From the IMG/VR virus record IMGVR_UViG_3300033698_000020, positions 1-40,615 of that record: a stretch of DNA of 40,615 bases. One strand, written 5' to 3'. This DNA comes from a virus. Below, one piece after another: positions 37,766-40,615 of this stretch (positions are counted from its first letter, which is position 1; every line of letters starts with the position of its first letter). The position numbers were made by a program, and so were the translations under genes. Below the pieces are notes generated by a model that had not been told where the DNA came from, did no database searches, and saw only the letters and a program-made list of their open reading frames with translations.

Positions 37766-38129
37766 CCATCAAGCCCAGTCCGTTTACACCAACGGCCACA
37801 TGAAACAGAGCGCCCTTTTCGGCGAAGACGTTGTGCTGACAACCGATATGTTCGTCTTGCTGCAGCTGTTTACCCACTACCGTGGCCACGACATTCCGAA
37901 GGATTTCTTTGGGCTCAGCCATACCTATCACAGCGTATTCACCCACCCGGACAAACTTCCGAAGACCAGTTGGAGTGAAGCCCGAGTGTTGGCCGCAATC
38001 AGGAAGTGCGAAGAAGCCGATCTGATTGTCGAGCGCGAATTTCATTGCGGCCACCGATGGACCATCACCAAGCGGGGAGTTGCAGCCAGGCGGGCAGCTC
38101 AATCGGTGAAAGGAGGACTTATAAGATGA
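37758..38129 (+). CDS. winged-helix-like protein of unknown function
   Basis: 123 residues. Starts AMSDHQAQ-like region with GGAGGCCCGCGGCA upstream, overlapping the methyltransferase by 8 bp. SEARVLAAIRKCEEADLIVE followed by CGHRWTITKRGVAARR has the helix-helix-wing pattern of winged-helix DNA-binding proteins. Role unknown; a small regulator is likely. Confidence 0.65.
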   Translation: MSDHQAQSVYTNGHMKQSALFGEDVVLTTDMFVLLQLFTHYRGHDIPKDFFGLSHTYHSVFTHPDKLPKTSWSEARVLAAIRKCEEADLIVEREFHCGHRWTITKRGVAARRAAQSVKGGLIR

Positions 38130-38416
38130 GTGACATGGAAAAAGATGTCTTCGCAGACACCGCCTACGGAAAGCTGGCGCTAAAGAAAATGCAGCCCGTA
38201 CCGGCGAACTTCCGACTGTTTGAAGCGGGATGGCTCGGAGAGCAACCGAAAGATTGGGAGGTCATGGAGGTAAAAGGCGCGGAATTCCGAAGGGCTAAAT
38301 CAGGCCCGAGGAAAGGCCGGCTGGCCATAAAGATCAGAGGTACCGAGCGCACCGTCTACGTCACTAAAGACCAGATCAAAGAGGAGGCCGTTGGCAATGA
38401 AACAACATCCCAATGA
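38126..38416 (+). CDS. small conserved-type early protein
   Basis: 96 residues, ATGA overlap start, AGGAGGACTTATAAG before it. FRLFEAGWLGEQPKDWEVME, FRRAKSGPRKGRLAIKIRGT, TERTVYVTKDQIKEE. Mixed alpha/beta with a basic centre; no family recognised. Overlaps the next gene by 20 bp. Confidence 0.65.
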   Translation: MSDMEKDVFADTAYGKLALKKMQPVPANFRLFEAGWLGEQPKDWEVMEVKGAEFRRAKSGPRKGRLAIKIRGTERTVYVTKDQIKEEAVGNETTSQ

Positions 38417-38747
38417 GAAAGACTGCCCCAACTGTGGCGAGCCCATGGCATGGAAGAATCTGGAAAAGAATCGGTGCCTCAAATGTAACCCACGCCCTGA
38501 AGACAGCTCTCCAGCGGCATTAATGAATCCCGCGATATCCCCCGAGCTTCTATCCGAGAATCGAAAGCTACGGCAGCGAATCGAAGACCTGGAACAAGTC
38601 GCCACCGATGTCCGCCGAGATCTCGTCCTCAGAGCAGAACCAGACTGGGACGGCAGTGGCCAGCAGGTGGTCAACCTCAGCGCCAGCATCTGGGATGAGC
38701 TCAACCGCGTGCTGGACATCAAAGGCAACAGGCGGGAGGGCGAGTGA
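38397..38747 (+). CDS. zinc-ribbon plus coiled-coil protein
   Basis: 116 residues from ATG 38397. CPNCGE at 11-16 and CLKCNP at about 28-33 form a small zinc ribbon. Residues about 52-80 (SENRKLRQRIEDLEQVATDV) are coiled coil. Probably a DNA- or protein-binding adapter. Stop overlaps the next start (TGATG). Confidence 0.7.
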   Translation: MKQHPNEKDCPNCGEPMAWKNLEKNRCLKCNPRPEDSSPAALMNPAISPELLSENRKLRQRIEDLEQVATDVRRDLVLRAEPDWDGSGQQVVNLSASIWDELNRVLDIKGNRREGE

Positions 38748-39109
38748 TGCCAAAGCAGAAATTCACCATCGATGTGCCACAGGTTGCCTGCATCACCGTT
38801 ACCGGGCCCACTCAGTGCGGTAAGTCGATCGTAATCGACCGAATCAAGAACATGCTGGAGCAGGAATTCGGTGCAACGGTTGTCAGTAAAGACTGGAAGG
38901 AAGAGCGCACGCTCGCCAACTATGAATCTCTCGAGGAATCGGAGAGAAAAATGGTAGCCGGAACGATCTGGAATCTTTCGGAACCACTGCCACCAATCCC
39001 GCCAGGCGTGGAAGAAGGAAAGTGCAACTACCCACACTGCAGCTGCCCATTTGATATGGGCGCCGACAACAAGTGCCTATTGGGCCTGCCCAGAAACCGC
39101 CAGTTGTGA
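38747..39109 (+). CDS. P-loop protein with C-terminal cysteine cluster
   Basis: 120 residues from ATG 38747. Walker A GPTQCGKS at 20-27 within a hydrophobic strand (ACITVTGPTQCGKSIVIDRI). There is too little sequence after it for a full NTPase, and no clear Walker B. C-terminal CNYPHCSCPFDMGADNKC may bind zinc. Unusual mix; perhaps a nucleotide-binding switch or a kinase-like remnant. Confidence 0.7.
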   Translation: MPKQKFTIDVPQVACITVTGPTQCGKSIVIDRIKNMLEQEFGATVVSKDWKEERTLANYESLEESERKMVAGTIWNLSEPLPPIPPGVEEGKCNYPHCSCPFDMGADNKCLLGLPRNRQL

Positions 39110-39119
39110 GGAACCAATC

Positions 39120-39338
39120 ATGAGCGCAGCAGAGAAAATCGAACAAATGCCCGTTCAACGCGGCAAGTGGGTGCGCGATCGCCTGCTAATGCCTATCTTC
39201 GGCATTACTCCAGAGATGGCCCGCAAGTACCGGGAACGCGGTGTGTGGCTGGAAGACAAGCATTGGCGGTTTGACCCCCTCCGCCGTGTCGTATACAACC
39301 CTTCAGAGATCGAAAATTGGTTTGAGGGCAAAATGTGA
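39120..39338 (+). CDS. xis: excisionase-like protein
   Basis: 72 residues. ITPEMARKYRERGVWLEDKH then WRFDPLRRVVYNPSEIENWF has the layout of DUF1233-type putative excisionases, small winged-helix proteins that bend DNA at attachment sites. Directly upstream of integrase, whose GTG overlaps its TGA (GTGA). Supports directional control of prophage excision. Confidence 0.8.
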   Translation: MSAAEKIEQMPVQRGKWVRDRLLMPIFGITPEMARKYRERGVWLEDKHWRFDPLRRVVYNPSEIENWFEGKM

Positions 39339-40615
39339 CACTACCCAAGGGGCTCGAAACATTGCCGAGGGGCGTTGAGATCCACGGCAAACAGATACGG
39401 ATATCGTTCACCTTCGCTGGCAAACGATGCCGGGAACCGGTACCAGGCGTGGCAAAAATATCAAAGGCCAACATCGCCTACGCCGAGAACAAGCGCCGGC
39501 TGATCATTACCGAGATCAAAGAAGGCCGGTTTGATTACGCTACCCACTTTCCCAATTCAAAGAACGCCGCCAGGTTTTCAGGCTGGGGCGGTCCGGATAT
39601 GGGGCGCCTGGTTACCGATGGCGTGAAAGAGTGGCTGGCTGTTCAACAGAAGCGAAAGGCCACCAGCACCTACCGGGGCTACAAGTCAAAAGCCCAATCG
39701 GTTCTGGATAAGTGGCCCCATCGCCGCATCGCAGACATCCCCAAGTCTGAAATTGAACTCTTCCAGGCAGAACTTCTCGGGCGGGGCCTGAGCCCCAAGA
39801 CCGTCAACGACACGTTCACCGTGATTCGCGGTGTGTGGGCCACGGCCTTTGAAGACGGCATCATCCGCACCAACCCGCTGGACAGAATCGCCAACGCAGA
39901 GCGGGATGAAATCAAAGACTACGCCGATCCGTTCACGCTGAAAGAGCTCGAGCGCATCCAGGGCGTGAAGACAATGCGCCAGCAAGACATCAACATGATC
40001 ATGTTCGCGTGCTGGTGCGGGCTGTCTGTTTCAGAGCTGATCGCCCTATCATGGGATGATGTGGACACTGTGGAATGGGTGATTCACGTGCGCCGGGCGC
40101 GGGTGGATGGCCAGTTCAAGGTACCGAAAGAGCGCTCACGAGTTCGCCGGGTTGAACTGATCGAGCCAGCAAAGTACTGGCTGAAGCGTCAGCAGGCAGC
40201 AAGCTTTATGCTCCCGCCGATGATTATTCAGGTGAAACAGCGGGACAACGTAACCATCAAGGATGACACGCTGCGCCTAGTATTCCGGAACGGACTTAGC
40301 AATCTGGCCTGGAACGATGCCAGCCTTCGCCGCTGGTTCAAAGGCCACCTGTCCAGAGCCAAAGTCCGGCACCGCGGCCCGAACCAATGCCGCCACACCT
40401 TCGCCAGCCAGATGCTTTCCAACTTCGTCAGCATGGAATGGGTGGCCAGGCAGCTGGGGCATACCGACACCACGATGGTGAAAAAGCACTACGGCCGGTG
40501 GATCCACACCGACACGCCGAATATGGCAGACCAGGTGTCAAAAATGCTCGGCTATGACACGGACAAAGGCGGACAAAAAACCCCGGATTCCGCCCCAATT
40601 TTGCCCCAAAAATAA
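39335..40615 (+). CDS. int: tyrosine integrase
   Basis: 426 residues, GTG start coupled to the excisionase-like gene; the TAA is the last triplet of the window. N-terminus GVEIHGKQIRISFTFAGKRC is the arm-binding DUF3596-type domain; core-binding region about 90-185; catalytic domain from about 200 to 400. Visible catalytic residues: Lys265 in FKVPKERSRV, Arg353 in NQCRHTFASQ, His376 in ARQLGHTDTT, Tyr386 in KKHYGRW. The first arginine of the family (GLR) is Ser231 (CGLSVSELIAL), and the HxxR histidine is Asn350. Catalyses recombination between attP and host attB. Confidence 0.93.
   Translation: MTLPKGLETLPRGVEIHGKQIRISFTFAGKRCREPVPGVAKISKANIAYAENKRRLIITEIKEGRFDYATHFPNSKNAARFSGWGGPDMGRLVTDGVKEWLAVQQKRKATSTYRGYKSKAQSVLDKWPHRRIADIPKSEIELFQAELLGRGLSPKTVNDTFTVIRGVWATAFEDGIIRTNPLDRIANAERDEIKDYADPFTLKELERIQGVKTMRQQDINMIMFACWCGLSVSELIALSWDDVDTVEWVIHVRRARVDGQFKVPKERSRVRRVELIEPAKYWLKRQQAASFMLPPMIIQVKQRDNVTIKDDTLRLVFRNGLSNLAWNDASLRRWFKGHLSRAKVRHRGPNQCRHTFASQMLSNFVSMEWVARQLGHTDTTMVKKHYGRWIHTDTPNMADQVSKMLGYDTDKGGQKTPDSAPILPQK

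Noticed and set aside
1-40615. Direct repeat of attL/attR at the window ends
   Set aside because: I compared the first and last tens of bases and saw no shared core; the att sites probably lie just outside the window.

Overview
This window reads as one essentially complete temperate, tailed, lambda-like siphophage genome in prophage order. It begins at the stop codon of a large tail protein (left edge) and ends at the stop codon of a tyrosine integrase (right edge). Base composition is moderately GC-rich. The head, tail, antitermination and lysis genes belong to families common in gammaproteobacterial phages, so a Marinobacter- or Pseudomonas-like host is my inference; no host gene is present to confirm it.

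Layout. Bases 1-24506 are the late region, read leftward. In order of transcription: a Q-family antiterminator (24.5-24.2 kb), a late promoter followed by two intrinsic terminators, the lysis cassette (endolysin, membrane proteins, Rz/Rz1-type spanins), a group of fibre or host-contact proteins (22.0-18.8 kb), a lambda-like cos site (about 18.68-18.79 kb), terminase small and large subunits, gpW-type joiner, portal, a tRNA with initiator-tRNA features, S49 protease with a nested scaffold, decoration protein, E-type capsid protein, head-tail completion proteins, tail terminator, tail tube, a tail chaperone with a -1 frameshift extension, a secreted DUF4124 protein flanked by its own terminator, the tape measure, and tail-tip proteins. 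Bases 24507-24818 are non-coding and very rich in nested inverted repeats and short repeats, and may be the replication origin. A primase/helicase pair (24.8-27.3 kb) and a Cro/YdaS-like gene follow, also leftward. At 27.63-27.72 kb lies the lysis/lysogeny switch, from which a short non-cleavable CI-like repressor is read rightward. A TerB/BRCT-type gene is read leftward against it. From 28.9 kb to the right edge runs one dense rightward operon of about 24 mostly small genes whose starts and stops overlap (ATGA, TGATG). It contains a LuxR-type HTH protein, a KilAC-like antirepressor, a DUF2303 protein, a DEDDh exonuclease, a DUF7673-like pair, an ASCH-like protein, a cysteine-peptidase-like fusion, a methyltransferase, P-loop and zinc-ribbon proteins, an excisionase-like protein and the integrase.

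How it works together. CI and Cro-like proteins probably compete at divergent promoters that share one palindromic -35 box. The left early arm makes replication proteins and finally Q. Q would let polymerase pass the terminators behind the late promoter, and the two further terminators inside the late operon. Closing the prophage into a circle gives the lambda virion order: cos, terminase, head, tail, integrase arm, immunity, replication, Q, lysis, fibres, cos.

The most unusual items are the initiator-like tRNA and the similar terminator/ribosome-site modules after the two cargo genes; the cos site, which resembles lambda's at cosQ and cosN; the structured 312-bp candidate origin; the shared -35 switch; and an integrase with serine in place of the first catalytic arginine.
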